Origin: Miscanthus floridulus
Lineage: Eukaryota; Streptophyta; Magnoliopsida; Poales; Poaceae
Assembly (NCBI RefSeq): GCF_019320115.1
Contig: NC_089593.1
Coordinates: forward strand, 16,704,221-16,768,220
Direction: 5' to 3'
Length of the DNA: 64,000 nt
Numbering within the stretch: position 1 is the first letter of the stretch; every line of letters starts with the position of its first letter. The translations under genes were made by a program, and so were the position numbers. The notes beneath the pieces are model-generated. The model saw nothing but the letters and a program-made list of their open reading frames with translations. It was not told where the DNA came from and made no database searches. Below, one piece after another: positions 1-10,724 of this stretch.

Positions 1-310
1 TTTAACTAGGTTTATAGAAAATGCATGCAACATTTATATCTCCAAATAAGTTTATTATGAAAGTATATTCAACGATCTACATAATAATACTAATTATGTA
101 CCATAAATATTAATGTTTTATTAAATATATTTGATTAAAGTTAAAAGTTGTTGACTTTTTGGAAGCAAGAATGACTCTTTTTAAAGACAGATGGAGTAGA
201 TTGATTGATTGTATCATAAATATTAATATTTTTTAAATATATTTAGTCAAAGTTATAAATTGTTGATTTTTTGAGAAGCGAGAATGACTCTTTTTGAGAC
301 CGAGGGAGTA
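1..310. mobile_element. Stowaway-like MITE fragments, two partial copies
   Basis: The block resembles the AT-rich Stowaway-type elements at 26744 and 27468, sharing the core 'tctccaaataagtttattatgaa' region and ending in 'gatggagta' (about 199) and 'gagggagta' (about 310). The second piece repeats the right half of the first, so this is one element, cut by the window edge, followed by a partial duplicate. No coding potential is seen. Confidence 0.6.
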
Positions 311-444
311 GATTGATTGATTGATATTGATATATATAGTTATTACTATAAAAATACTGCATTACGTAGCTAATAGATGGATGTCGGCCAAAAAGACCAG
401 TAGTAAAAAAAACTTAGCAATAGCGCTAACAAAAAAATCATTTA

Positions 445-584
445 GGCTTTGTTTGTATGTTATCGAATTCACATTAATCCACACGCGTTGGGTTGGATCG
501 GGGTAAAATTTAATTTAACTTTCGCTCTAATCCATCCCAACACATATAGATTAATACGAATCCAGACTATATCCAAACAAGACC
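445..584. mobile_element. Tourist-like MITE with TTA target duplication
   Basis: The ends are imperfect inverted repeats: GGCTTTGTTTGTAT on the left and ATATCCAAACAAGACC on the right. TTA at 442-444 and again at 585-587 fits the three-base duplication of PIF/Harbinger (Tourist) elements. It is about 140 bp and non-coding. Confidence 0.65.
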
Positions 585-587
585 TTA

Positions 588-1327
588 CTAAGACGTTCTT
601 GAAGGGAGGCAATTGCATGGTGATGCCAAAGTGGACTAGGTTTTGACGTGGACACTGGCCACGTGTGCCTCGTACCTGGTCAAGCAATTGTTGCTGGCCG
701 ATCTCCCGCCAGCGGTGACACGTGACAGACGTCATTGAGCTTCTAGTCGGCAGAAACAATAATCTCCATTCACACACACAATAAAAACTAAGGCCCTATT
801 TAGACCATAAAGCTAACAATTACTCACTAAGCTTCTTCTAGTTGGTAAAAACAGATGTCACTAATAACTATTTCATGGGTTAGACCGAACTAGTTAATAG
901 TAACAACTAATATTAGCGTAGAAGGAGGCCGTTAGTTGTGCCTTCATCCCATGGTCTAAAAAAAATACATGGGACTTAGCCATAGATAAACATCCATTCA
1001 ATGCCCTTCACGGACATTTTCAAACGAGGCAATTTGGTACCGTTAGGCTTAAGCTTATCAGTCACAATCAGCTCTATTTTTTAGTCATGAGAACAGTGGT
1101 TTTCTCTCACAATAAATCAGCCCTATAAATCAGCCGTAGCAACAATAAGCTATGCAGAACCTGGCCAAAAACTAATGCCAATGTGGACTAGGTTTCGTCA
1201 AAGGTGGACACGTACCTGGTAGTGGTAGTACGTATATACTACCTGGTCAAGCTGATGTGGCTGGTCCATCTCCCGCCAGCCGAGGCCGAGCCACCCACAC
1301 GTGACTAACATCAGTGGCGTTGTTCTA
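588..1327. other. Distal upstream region with a diverged duplicated segment and G-boxes
   Basis: No gene is seen. A segment at about 617-750 recurs in diverged form at about 1170-1320. Both copies carry 'gtggactaggttt', a 'gtacctggt..caag' stretch, 'atctcccgccagc' and a CACGTG or ACGTG core. The stretch between them (about 790-1140) looks like degraded MITE sequence, with 'aaggccctatttagacc' and 'ataaatcagccctataaatcagcc'. These ACGTG cores are possible bZIP or bHLH sites in the distal promoter of the phosphatase gene. Confidence 0.45.
1231..1238. promoter_or_regulatory. P1BS-like site (GNATATNC)
   Basis: GTATATAC matches the P1BS consensus bound by PHR-type MYB factors in phosphate-starvation responses. 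It lies about 790 bp upstream of the phosphatase start codon. The six fixed bases make chance matches fairly common, so the call is tentative. Confidence 0.3.
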
Positions 1328-1569
1328 GGCCTTGTTTAGATCACCTCCAAATTCCAAGTTTTTTCACTTTCTTTCCATCACATCAATTTTTAGCTGCTTG
1401 CATGGAGTATTAAATGTAGGTAAAAAAAATAACTAATTACACAGTTTAGTTGGAAATCACGAGATGAATCTTTTAAGCCTAGTTGGTCCACGATTAGACA
1501 ATATTTACCAAATAAGACGAAAATGATACTATTCATCAGGTTGAAAAAACTTTCAATCTAAACAAGGCC
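1328..1569. mobile_element. MITE with GGCCTTGTTTAG inverted ends, copy 1
   Basis: The ends GGCCTTGTTTAGATC and TCTAAACAAGGCC are inverted repeats, flanked by TA on both sides. An almost identical copy in the opposite orientation lies at 42061..42300, and a more diverged relative lies at 45139. The element is non-coding, about 242 bp, and ends roughly 330 bp before the TATA box of the phosphatase gene. Confidence 0.75.
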
Positions 1570-1768
1570 TAGTCGGCTGGAACAAAAACCGCCGCCCACC
1601 GAGAAGAAACACGGCCCTCCCTCAGCCCCAGTTTGGCAGTTCCCTCTTGCTGCACTCAAGCAGTCAACAAAAGCTTCTCTGCCTCCTCTCCCTGTTTCTT
1701 GTTCAGACGCCCAAAACATTAATTAGCAAAACAAACAAGTCACCTACTAGTATGGTTGACAAAAAACG

Positions 1769-1776
1769 GCATATGC
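1769..1776. promoter_or_regulatory. P1BS-like site (GNATATNC), proximal
   Basis: GCATATGC is a perfect palindromic match to P1BS about 130 bp upstream of the TATA box. It suggests PHR-type control of the downstream acid phosphatase, as is known for several plant PAP genes. Function here is inference. Confidence 0.4.
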
Positions 1777-1903
1777 GAACGACAGATTCGTGCCTGACAC
1801 GCCGGACGAAGTAGTTGTCCGTTCACTCATCGTACCTCATTGATTTGTGATCATATACATCCATCCAGGCAGCTGGATGCTGGATGACCTCGTGTGCTGT
1901 TCT

Positions 1904-1910
1904 TATAAAT
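1904..1910 (+). promoter_or_regulatory. TATA box of the phosphatase gene
   Basis: TATAAAT lies 107 bp before the start codon, giving an expected transcription start near 1935-1940 and a 5' UTR of about 80 bases. Confidence 0.65.
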
Positions 1911-2016
1911 GCCGGCCAGCCATTCCCCTCCACTTTCCATTTCCGCTTGCATGCTCCAAAGCCGTCTTAGATTCAGGAAACACCGAGAGCAACAAGTTAT
2001 TGTGCCAGTGGCCGCC

Positions 2017-4633
2017 ATGGCAAGAAGCAGGAGCATGGCGGCGCTGGCGCTCCTCGTCCTGGCCTCCTCCGCGCTGCCCGCGTCCGTCGCCGTGACGTCG
2101 CCGTACGTTCGGCCGCCGCCCAGGGCCACGCTGTCGCTGCCCCGGGACGACGACGCCGACGGCCAGACGCCGCAGCAGGTACGCCTTCCTCTGTGTCGCT
2201 CTGCTCTCAAGCAAGATGTGCTTCGGCGGTTCCAGTGCCTTGGCCGCCTGTGTTTCGCCGAGCTAGTGGAAAGCCCGAAAACCTGACCACCACCAGGTTC
2301 TGAATTCTGAATGCTGCCATGTCATTGGGCACTACTGAACCTGCGTTCGTGCAGCGACCTCGCTTCACTTGTTGCAGCAAGTTTGCTCCGATCCATTTGT
2401 GCTACTGAATACTGATGATCCGCCGTGCGAGTGCAATTACTTACTTGCATATGGTGACCATGTACGTTGTCGGTGGGGTGGTTTCTTTTTGCTGTCCAAC
2501 TCGATCGATTAGCTAGACAACACTGGATCGATTAGGATTAGCACACAAGGGATTGTCTGTTTGCGACCGCATTCAGTGAGTCAAACTCCGACCAGAAAGA
2601 AAGAATCAAAGAAAGCATCCTGCATTCCTGCGTGGCCCCACGAGCGTCCTTCGTCTTCGTCATGTGATACAGCGTGGCGTTTCTGTCGTTCACCATCGGC
2701 TTATAAAGTATGTACGTCCAGTAGTATAATACTTGTACGAGGGAAGTTGAAGGTAGGAAGGAATTGTGGTGCCTGTCACGACATTTTTGGTTGGATTTTT
2801 TTTTTTTTTTACATAAGGTTTCTTGGTTGGATTCCTAGGGAGCAGGAACAAATATAGCTGAATAAATATGTACGTGTTCACACAGCTGGGGCTGGGAAAG
2901 AGCTTGACCTGATGATTTTGCGTCTGTTTAGTAGTTAGCATCAAGAACGGGCCGGGGGTTGAGTGAGACAGTGACCGCACCACTGACAGAGAGGGGAGAA
3001 GAGAAGACGAGAGACAAGAAGCTCCTTTCGGATTCTTCCGGGTTTCTTGCTTTCCCATTCATCCCCCGCGCCGCGCCCCCGTGTCATCGTAGCGTATCGT
3101 CCCTGACGACGCACGTCGTGCCGGTTGGGTTCCGCTTATCTGCCTTGCTGTTTCTTGTGATTGTGACTAATCATGGGCGACGCATGACAATTAGCTTTAG
3201 GTTAGTGTTACTGATAGTGATAGGGCAATGCATCGATCGACCATCAGAGCTAATGCTCTGCTGCGGTCGTTACAATCATGAGTCACCCCTGTTTCTTTCC
3301 TACGTTTTCCCCGTCAGTCATTGCAAAACGCAAAGAATTTGAACACTTTTTCTTGGAAACTCCAGGTGCACATATCAATGGTAGGGCCTGACAAGGTGCG
3401 GGTATCATGGATCACCGACGACGACGCGCCGGCGACGGTCGACTACGGCACGTCGTCCGGCCAATACCCCTTCTCCGCGACCGGAAACACGACGACCTAC
3501 TCCTACGTGCTCTACCACTCCGGCAACATCCACGACGCCGTCATCGGCCCGCTCCAGCCCAGCACCACCTACTACTACCGCTGCAGCGCCAGCCCGTCGC
3601 GGGAGCTCTCCTTCCGCACGCCGCCGGCCACCCTCCCCTTCAAATTCGTCATCATCGGTAAATGCCCATAATCTTGTACATTTTGTGCATGTCCCGCCGC
3701 AGCTGGGCTCGTGATTTGATGGACACGGCAATGGCGTCGCTATATGTTGCAGGTGACCTCGGTCAGACGGGGTGGACGGCTTCCACGCTGAAGCACATCG
3801 CCGCCGCCGACTACGACATGCTCCTGCTCCCGGGCGACCTGTCCTACGCCGACTTCGTCCAGTCGCGGTGGGACTCGTACGGCCGCCTCGTGGAGCCGCT
3901 GGCCAGCGCGCGGCCGTGGATGGTGACGCAGGGTAACCACGAGGTCGAGAAGCTGCCGCTGATCGAGCCCACGCCGTTCAAGGCGTACAACGCGCGGTGG
4001 CGCATGCCGTACGACTACGCCGCCGCCGCGCCGCCGTCGGGCGACAACCTCTACTACTCCTTCGACGTCGCCGGCGGCGCCGTGCACGTCCTCATGCTCG
4101 GCTCCTACACCGACTACGGCGCCGGCAGCGCGCAGCTCCGCTGGCTCCGCGCCGACCTCGCGGCGCTCGACCGCAGGAGTGGCAGGCCGGCGTTCGTGCT
4201 CGCGCTGGTGCACGCGCCGTGGTACAACAGCAACGAGGCGCACCAGGGGGAGGGCGACGCCATGCGGGACGCCATGGAGGCGCTGCTGTACGGCGCGCGC
4301 GTCGACGCCGTGTTCGCGGGCCACGTCCACGCGTACGAGAGGTTCGAGCGCGTCTACGCCGGCAAGGAGGATCCCTGCGCGCCCGTGTACGTCACCATCG
4401 GTGACGGCGGCAACCGGGAGGGGCTGGCGGACAAGTACATCGACCCGCAGCCGACGATCTCGGCGTTCCGGGAGGCCAGCTTCGGGCACGGCCGGCTCGA
4501 GGTGGTGAACGCCACGCACGCGCTGTGGACGTGGCACCGCAACGACGACGACGAGCCGGTCGTCGCCGATCAGGTGTGGATCAACAGCCTCGCGGCCAAC
4601 CCGGCTTGTAACAGAAGCAAGAAGAAGATGTGA
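2017..4633 (+). CDS. Purple acid phosphatase (PAP), three exons
   Basis: This is a metal-dependent acid phosphatase, probably secreted or vacuolar, that releases phosphate from organic esters. The exons I infer are 2017..2178, 3366..3657 and 3753..4633, joined at GT-AG introns of 1187 and 95 bp, giving 444 residues. A hydrophobic signal peptide covers roughly residues 1-26. A fibronectin-like N-terminal domain follows (about 55-145), then the metallophosphatase domain. All five PAP ligand motifs are intact: GDLG (D153), GDLSYAD (D180, Y183), GNHE (N213), LVHAPWY (H305) and GHVHAYER (H342, H344). Possible N-glycosylation sites are NTT, NAT and NRS. The length fits the smaller plant PAPs such as the AtPAP18/20/21/22 group, but I cannot assign an orthologue. 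The ATG at 2017 is preferred because it starts the signal peptide in a GCCGCCATGG context. Third positions are strongly GC-biased, as in many grass genes. Two P1BS-like sites upstream hint at phosphate-starvation control. Confidence 0.93.
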
Positions 4634-4754
4634 CGCACGACGACAAGGTGGTTGTCTTTACTAGCTTGGAGTTGTTAGATTGAATTTATAAACTGTTGTT
4701 CCCCGAAAAAATATATTCATAAATTGGTTGTGTAATGTAAATATTCATACTTCG

Positions 4755-5173
4755 ATAGTGTTTGGTTGCAAACGGTAACGGAATATATTGTGACACCGAG
4801 AGTGGCCCCATAAAGAATAACCGTTTGTATGGAATTGAATTTATTTTAATAATCATAATTTAGACACATATTAATTAAGTTAATATAGTTATATATCGAT
4901 TATATTTGTATATTATTGTTGGCTATACGAGAGAAATACTTATGTGTTACATTTCTACCGTAGAAGAGCGAGTGGAAGAGCGTGTTATAAGTTGCAAAGT
5001 GGAAACATAGAATTGTGATTTATAAAATCAATTTTCATCTCTCATCCTATGAATTTGAGATAGGCTTACATGTGAACTTTGGAAAGTGGTGAAATGTTAA
5101 ATTCTAAGCCAAATAGCCTAATTTATTAAGTAGTTTTCAATTCTTCCAAATGAAAGGATCCAAACAGCCCCTT
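4755..5173. mobile_element. Possible MITE (GTGTTTGG ends)
   Basis: The left end 'agtgtttggttgca' is roughly complementary to the right end 'ggatccaaacagcccc'. The interior is AT-rich and non-coding. The ends resemble those of the Tourist-like units at 45477 and 45880, but no clear target duplication was found. Confidence 0.4.
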
Positions 5174-6910
5174 ACATTTTTTGACATTTTTGGACTTCCG
5201 GTATTTGAAGCTGATCCAGAAGCCTAGGTTCAAGTGTCGTTTGGGCTCCAAATAAAATGTAATAATGTATCGAGATGCTGTCTAATTTTTTTTCCTTTTT
5301 CCCCCAAAACACAATACAAACATTGAGAACCACATACATCGATACACACTTGTCCCTAATGCACACGCACAAACCCCATTTTATGCGCATCTTTAAGAGA
5401 TTCTTATCGCTAAATCTTGAAATAACTAGCATTCTTTAGTAAAGAGAAAAAGAACGAAGTACAATGTTCTGCAAGAAAAAAACTAATCATATGCTTCCCC
5501 CATCAGAAATATAATTACATTTGGATTTATTTTAAGTCAAACTTATTTTGTTTTGGTGATCAATTCTTGTACAACACCACATTGATGGCATTTTTAGGGG
5601 CAGCTAAAATCTCTAACTTGGCGGTTGGTGTTACAGGTCAACTCTACAAACAGAGGGTATTTCTAGCTAGGGGCAACATAGACAAATATGTGCACTATAA
5701 AAAAAATCAACACCTTTTCGAGTTAAGTCCTATGGAGACAAATATTGTACCAAAGATGTATATATCAATGAGACCTACAACTTTGAAATTGATGAGTTTT
5801 CATTTAATAGTCTAGTGTCCCAAAATAATGTTTTAAAGGATTTTATTTTTAAATTCAAAATTTTATTTTTTTTCAAACTGTCTCGAATGAACATGAGTCC
5901 AATATCAAAGTTGTAGTGCTCGATATATAAAATTTTCTAGTTCAAACTTTTTATATTCGAAATCATTTAAAGGCCCAAATCTTCACTACAAGATTCACTA
6001 AAGTTGGTACAGAAGCATAAGATTGTTCACTTATCAGAAGTGATTGTGTGGTGGGATGGTAGGAGAGACTCATATGAACCATAAGTCTTGGATTTATGCT
6101 TAAATTCCCAGTAGGCACATATATTTTGATTGCATTCTGCGGATATTTTTGTACAACCCATTTTTATTTTGTACAAAATGACTTTTAGAGGCGGGCCATG
6201 TTTCTGGCTGAGGCGGTTGCACACTTGAGTAGAGGAACAAATCATCTCTAACCACATATAAAAAGCAGGTATATGGTAGTGAGGAGGGTATAGAGGCAAT
6301 ACGGAACTGCAACTCAAGGGATCTCGGTTTTGGTGGAGAAGGAAGAAGACAATGAGGCGAGGTCAACCATGGGGGCCGAGGAGAAGGTAGAGGGGTGGCT
6401 CTAATTTGTCATGGGGGAGGGGGAGGGGGCGTTAGGAGAAGATATAGGGAGGGGTGGCCGTTGGGCTTGGTCCAAAATAAAGAGAGGATGTGGAGATGTG
6501 GCACTATTATGAAAAATAACATAGAGTAACACATAAACCTATATCTAAATTAACCAATTGCACTATATCATTAACAATAATATAAAGTATCCTGAATCTA
6601 AATCATCTACGATGATAATTATAAAAGTTTCCAAAAATTCTTTGATAATGGTTATAAATTATTTACTCATTGTTTGGGTGCATCATATGTTGGGGACCTA
6701 AGAGAAAAGGTCCAATTATTGGTTCAAGATGCATAAGTGTAAGCATTTAGAGCATGCTTGTAAATTATGGAGGCTCATTTGTAATTATAAACCCCACCAA
6801 TAGAGTATATGAAAATAACCACCTCTCACCTTCTGAATAAAAACACCTTCTGAATAAAAAGGGGGACAAATGCATGTTGAAGGGACACTTAGCCTCCCAC
6901 TCATTTGCTA

Positions 6911-6925
6911 TCTCTCTCTCTCTCT
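6911..6925. repeat. TC microsatellite
   Basis: About seven TC units in a row follow a short direct repeat of 'caccttctgaataaaaa' (6828-6860). Confidence 0.8.
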
Positions 6926-7611
6926 TCCTTCTTTTTGCGGTCTTAGACCAACACTCATGTTATTATTATTAATATATGGAAAACTAACTTAGATCTGTGT
7001 GTGTCGCTATGCATATACATATGTACATGAAGAGATGAACGTGTCAATTTTCAAGCCAAACATATAAAGGTTTTGACAAAACATATGTCGAACACATATG
7101 AAGGTATGGTACCAATGCAAAGATGAAAAATATAACAATGAATAGAAAAATATACAAAGTAGTTGATAAATCAACCGTATAACAAATGATGTCCGGGAAA
7201 CTTGCATTCAACACTAAGGAACATGAGTACCCACTTAAGAGCGGTGCTTAGATACAAAGATATGGACGCAACACTAGCAGATAGTTGCAAGCTTGTACTA
7301 TTAGAAGTTTGGCAGTAGGCCAATATTGTAGTGGCACACATGAACCATGTAGTAGTAGATCAGCTGAGATTGGCCATGTACTACTAGTACAAGTAGTTGG
7401 CGTACTCACAATACTCTAGTGTAGCTTGTAGAGGAAATAGAATTGTGTACATAAACTAGTCTATGCAATAAAGCAAAGGCAGTTCAGTTGCCACACATAT
7501 TTAGAGTTTTAGAGTCGTGCTTGTGTGTGTTCTCTGTTCTCACCCTTCTTCAACCTTTGGCCATGAGTGAGTGTGAGTGCCACTTTCTTCTGTGCAATCA
7601 AGGCATACAAA

Positions 7612-8053
7612 GCATCATAATTGCATGTGCTTTTCTTTCAGATGAAACAATTGAAACATTTGTGTGGGTATTGCAGACACCGAAGGAAGCAATGGGAGGA
7701 ATGGCATCAATGAACATCGTGATGGACAAGGCAATGAAAGTTGTAATAGCTCAAGTATTCTTTTTTTGACACATAGATGTTGCAAGTTCCATGTGTTCAA
7801 CAAAGCATGCGAGAAGTTTGGTTGGCTAATAAAGAGCCACAAAGAATTTGCAGATGAATTTGACTACTGCATTAACTACATTGAAACACTAGAAGAGTTT
7901 GAAACATTGGAGCATAACATTGAGAAGAAGTACAATATGCATCGCAATGAATATTTCCCAAACATGTCTTCAACCAAGTCCATGTGCGCACCCGTATGCT
8001 TCAGGAAATGCTTCTTCTCCTGCACAAGCACAACAGGAGATATAAGATTATGA
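7612..8053 (+). pseudogene. FAR1/FHY3-like (MULE transposase-derived) fragment, frameshifted
   Basis: The conceptual product matches the middle of the FAR1/FRS family, plant transcription factors domesticated from Mutator-like transposases. The first part reads CAFLSDETIETFVWVLQT, then EAMGG and DKAMKVVIAQVF. The second part reads HRCCKFHVF, then FADEFDYCIN and a FEtlehniekKYN stretch, corresponding to the 'HRxCxWH' and 'eeFexxW..l..kY' region. The two parts lie in different frames joined near 7765, so at least one frameshift is present. The expected TDQD before KAMK is also degenerate. There is no FAR1 zinc-finger N-terminus or SWIM domain nearby. It could instead be a remnant of a MULE transposase. 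It ends where the nested LTR cluster begins. Confidence 0.65.
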
Positions 8054-8470
8054 ACGCATTATTCAAGAAAATGGTGCACCCAAGTAATGTAATTTTGTAA
8101 GTGCAATCAAGCTCTAAAGCGGGTTTTGGTGATAATGACCACATAACTAAAGGACTAATGAGATTTATTGAGTTGACAAGCAGGTGATATGTTTATGAGG
8201 ATAACATTTACAATGGTGGAGCCCTCAATCATAAAAGGATGTGGTGCTATACTTAAAGCAGGCATTTAAATTCTTTTGTGTTTTGAAATTGAGTATAGGA
8301 AATGCCGCACTATAAAGAGAGATACAATGCACAAGCTTTAATGCGCAACCAAGTGCTCAAAATACCCACCATAGAAATCCTCAAACCAAGCCAAGCCATC
8401 CAAATACCTAACTCCTACCCTTTGCTGTTGTAACTAGAGCGGCACTATCGCACATATCACAGCATGTCGC

Positions 8471-8873
8471 TGTCGATGTTTGACCACCGATAGCCTGCCA
8501 TGGGGGTAGCCGGGGCAGTATGTTCGGGCTCCGGCGTATGCAGAACTCGATGGTTAACGTAAAAGACAGTCGATTTATCCTGGTTTAGGCCCTCGATCGT
8601 GGATCGAGTAATAACCCTACATCCAGTCGGCGTTAGCCTTTGCGTTGGATTGATTATGAAGTGTTGTGTTGTACAATTGTTCTGTTTAACCCTGATCCAA
8701 GGTGCTTTGCCCTCCTTTATATAGTCAGGAGGCCAGAATCCTAGTCGGTTTACAATAAGAGTTCCTAGTAGGATTACAGAGTAATACTACTACTAAGATT
8801 ACAGGAGGAGAATCCTAATTGGACTAGGTCTTCTTCCTTCCTTGTGGGGTATCCTATGGGTCCCGTACCGATA
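8471..8873 (-). repeat. LTR (3' LTR of the minus-strand Gypsy element)
   Basis: It pairs with 20806..21209. The inner boundary ends in CGATA where the partner ends in CGACA, so the terminal CA is mutated. The adjacent 'ataagcccccgagc' reads on the minus strand as a GCTCGGGGGCT polypurine tract directly before the LTR. Confidence 0.92.
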
Positions 8874-9042
8874 AGCCCCCGAGCACTTCATGGTTGAGTT
8901 CTGGAAGCCTCGTCTTGTTCCTTCAGGTCTTGTCGAGTAAGAACAAGCGTCGTTCGAGTGCTTTCTTGAGTGAAACCATGTAGCGCTTCTTGAGATCTTC
9001 GAGTGGTGTGTGCTTTTTGAAGAAAAAATACATCCATCTGGG

Positions 9043-9305
9043 TGTAGCCCCCGAGCCTCTTGCTGTTTGGAACAAGGAGCTGGAGGGTCTTGTCTTGAAG
9101 AAGTCTTCTTAGTGACGTGCACTTTTTTGAAAAAAGCGCACTCACTGAGTGTAGCCCCCGAGCCTCTTGCTATTTGGAACAAGGACCTGGAGGGTCTTGT
9201 CTTGAAGAAGTCTTCTTGGTGACGTGCGCTTTTTCGAAAAAAGTGCACTCACTGAGTGTAGGCCCCGAGCCTCTTGCTATTTGGAACAAAAAGTTAGAGG
9301 GTCTT
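9043..9305. repeat. Tandem repeat, 107-bp unit, about 2.5 copies
   Basis: Units beginning TGTAGCCCCCGAGCCTCTTG start at 9043, 9150 and 9257. Each continues with 'ggagggtcttgtcttgaagaag' and a poly-A/poly-T foldback (cttttttgaaaaaagcg). A related single unit recurs at about 13890. The unit echoes the polypurine-tract region (CCCCCGAGC), so it may have arisen from it. Confidence 0.85.
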
Positions 9306-9641
9306 GAATCTGAGTTGTTTGATAGAACCGTATACCTCTCCTTTTGCAGCCCCCGAGCATATATCCGGGTTGTTTTGTTTAGGAAGAACTCGGAAGCAGG
9401 GTTTTGGTATATTCTTCTGGTAGTCTGCTGTTGTCATATGTAGTTGTATGGTGGTGGTTGAGTTTGAATACCTTTTGTTCACGGGTTGTACTGTGTCGGT
9501 ATATTCTTCCGAATATGCTTGTCTTCGAGTATTGTTCCCTCTCGCCTGAGTCTTCCATTATTGAGTCCTATCTTTTCACTGTGTCCTTTGTTAGTCTTAT
9601 TTTGTTGGTACTCCTAGTCCATGTGCACCGCTCCTTTGGTC

Positions 9642-9648
9642 TATAAAT
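9642..9648 (+). promoter_or_regulatory. Plus-strand TATA box inside the Gypsy element
   Basis: TATAAAT in 'tttggtctataaatacc' faces the antisense ORF that starts 1.08 kb downstream. A weaker TATTTAA near 10570 is closer to the ORF. Which one, if either, is used cannot be told from sequence. Confidence 0.35.
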
Positions 9649-10724
9649 ACCCTCCCGGAGTGCTTGCTTTCATCCATTCAACATTGTGTTGAAACCTTTG
9701 TGATCACTAACATGGTAGTTTGTGAAGTAGAGCAGCCCCCGAGCAGGTTCCGTAGTTCCTGTGTGCCTTGTTGTAGTTGGAGGAGGTCTTGTGATAGGGA
9801 TTAGAGGTAGGCTAATCTCGCGGCAGCAATGTACCAGGATGTACGTGGTGGTAGTTGGAGGAAGTCTTGTGATGTGGACTTTGTTCCTTCATCTGGCAGT
9901 TCTGGGTTAATCTTCGTTGCTTGTCTTGAGACTGTCCGGTGCAGATCAACACCATATCTAGCATCACATCGGTCTTGGGTAGACAGATGCCTGTCGGCCT
10001 TCTCTGCTCCATGTTGTCCTGCCGTGCTGCTGATTTCCGCCTTGGATGCACTGCGTCCGTCCTTTGAAGAAAACAGTGTTGCCGATGGTGGTTTGTCCTT
10101 TCGAGTAGCAATTTGGGACACGTAGTTATTCCAGAGCCCAGCCGTGTCCGTGTTCTTCTTTGCTACTTTACTTTTCGTGGTACCGAGTACGTTGGGTCTT
10201 GTAAGATTTGTAATCTTCTATTTTTGAAGTCGCTTGTAATGGAAAGAATCTTTGTCTTCTGAGTTGTTATTTACTTTTTTGCTGTAGTTCCGGTTGCTCA
10301 TGATATTCCTGAGTTCTTCTCGTAAGAACCGAGTTCTTATGTTCCTTGTGAAGTTGTCCTTCTTTTCTTCTTTATTGACGGGTTGTTCTTGTAGTTATCT
10401 GATAGCTCCGCAGTAGTGCTGGATGGATAAGTCTGAAATCCGCCCGTTGAATTGTACCGTTGTGTGGATTTGTGCCCTCCGTCATTTTAGCTGTGTCAGT
10501 AAATGGACCGTTGCGTTCTCACACGGTGCTTTAACGGGCCTGGTGGGCTGTTTTTAATGCTGTAAAATTTATTTAAGGACCCTTCATCTTCTTTTTCTTT
10601 ACTGCCTTTCTCTTGCCTTCAAACCCTAGCCTTCAGTCATCCGCCATCGCCATTGCCGCCGCCGTCTTTAGTGTCGCCATCTAGGCTTTCTTTTCCCCTA
10701 ATTCATTTTCGCCTCCGTTAGTAC

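Larger units (their letters stand above)
4634..7611. other. Intergenic region after the phosphatase gene
   Basis: The first 100-150 bases are probably the 3' UTR. The rest is AT-rich without a supportable gene. It holds a MITE-like unit (4755..5173), a Stowaway-like scrap near 5490-5560, and a TC microsatellite near 6911. Short open frames at 5567-5815 and 6027-6366 have no recognisable domain or coding bias. Confidence 0.6.
8874..10724. other. Non-coding 3' internal region of the Gypsy element
   Basis: This region lies between the polypurine tract and the antisense ORF. It contains the 107-bp tandem repeats, a plus-strand TATA box at 9642, and a 5' UTR-like stretch before the ORF (an AT-rich TATTTAA near 10570, then 'aaaccctagcc' and CCGCCGCC). 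I see no protein-coding segment in it. Confidence 0.65.

Noticed and set aside
3740..4537. Long minus-strand open frame over exon 3 of the phosphatase gene
   Set aside because: It arises from the GC-rich third positions of the real exon; it has no domain, and the plus-strand frame contains all PAP motifs.
8799..9248. Minus-strand open frame across the Gypsy 3' region
   Set aside because: It is a reading of the 107-bp tandem repeats and LTR edge, with internally repeated peptide and no domain.
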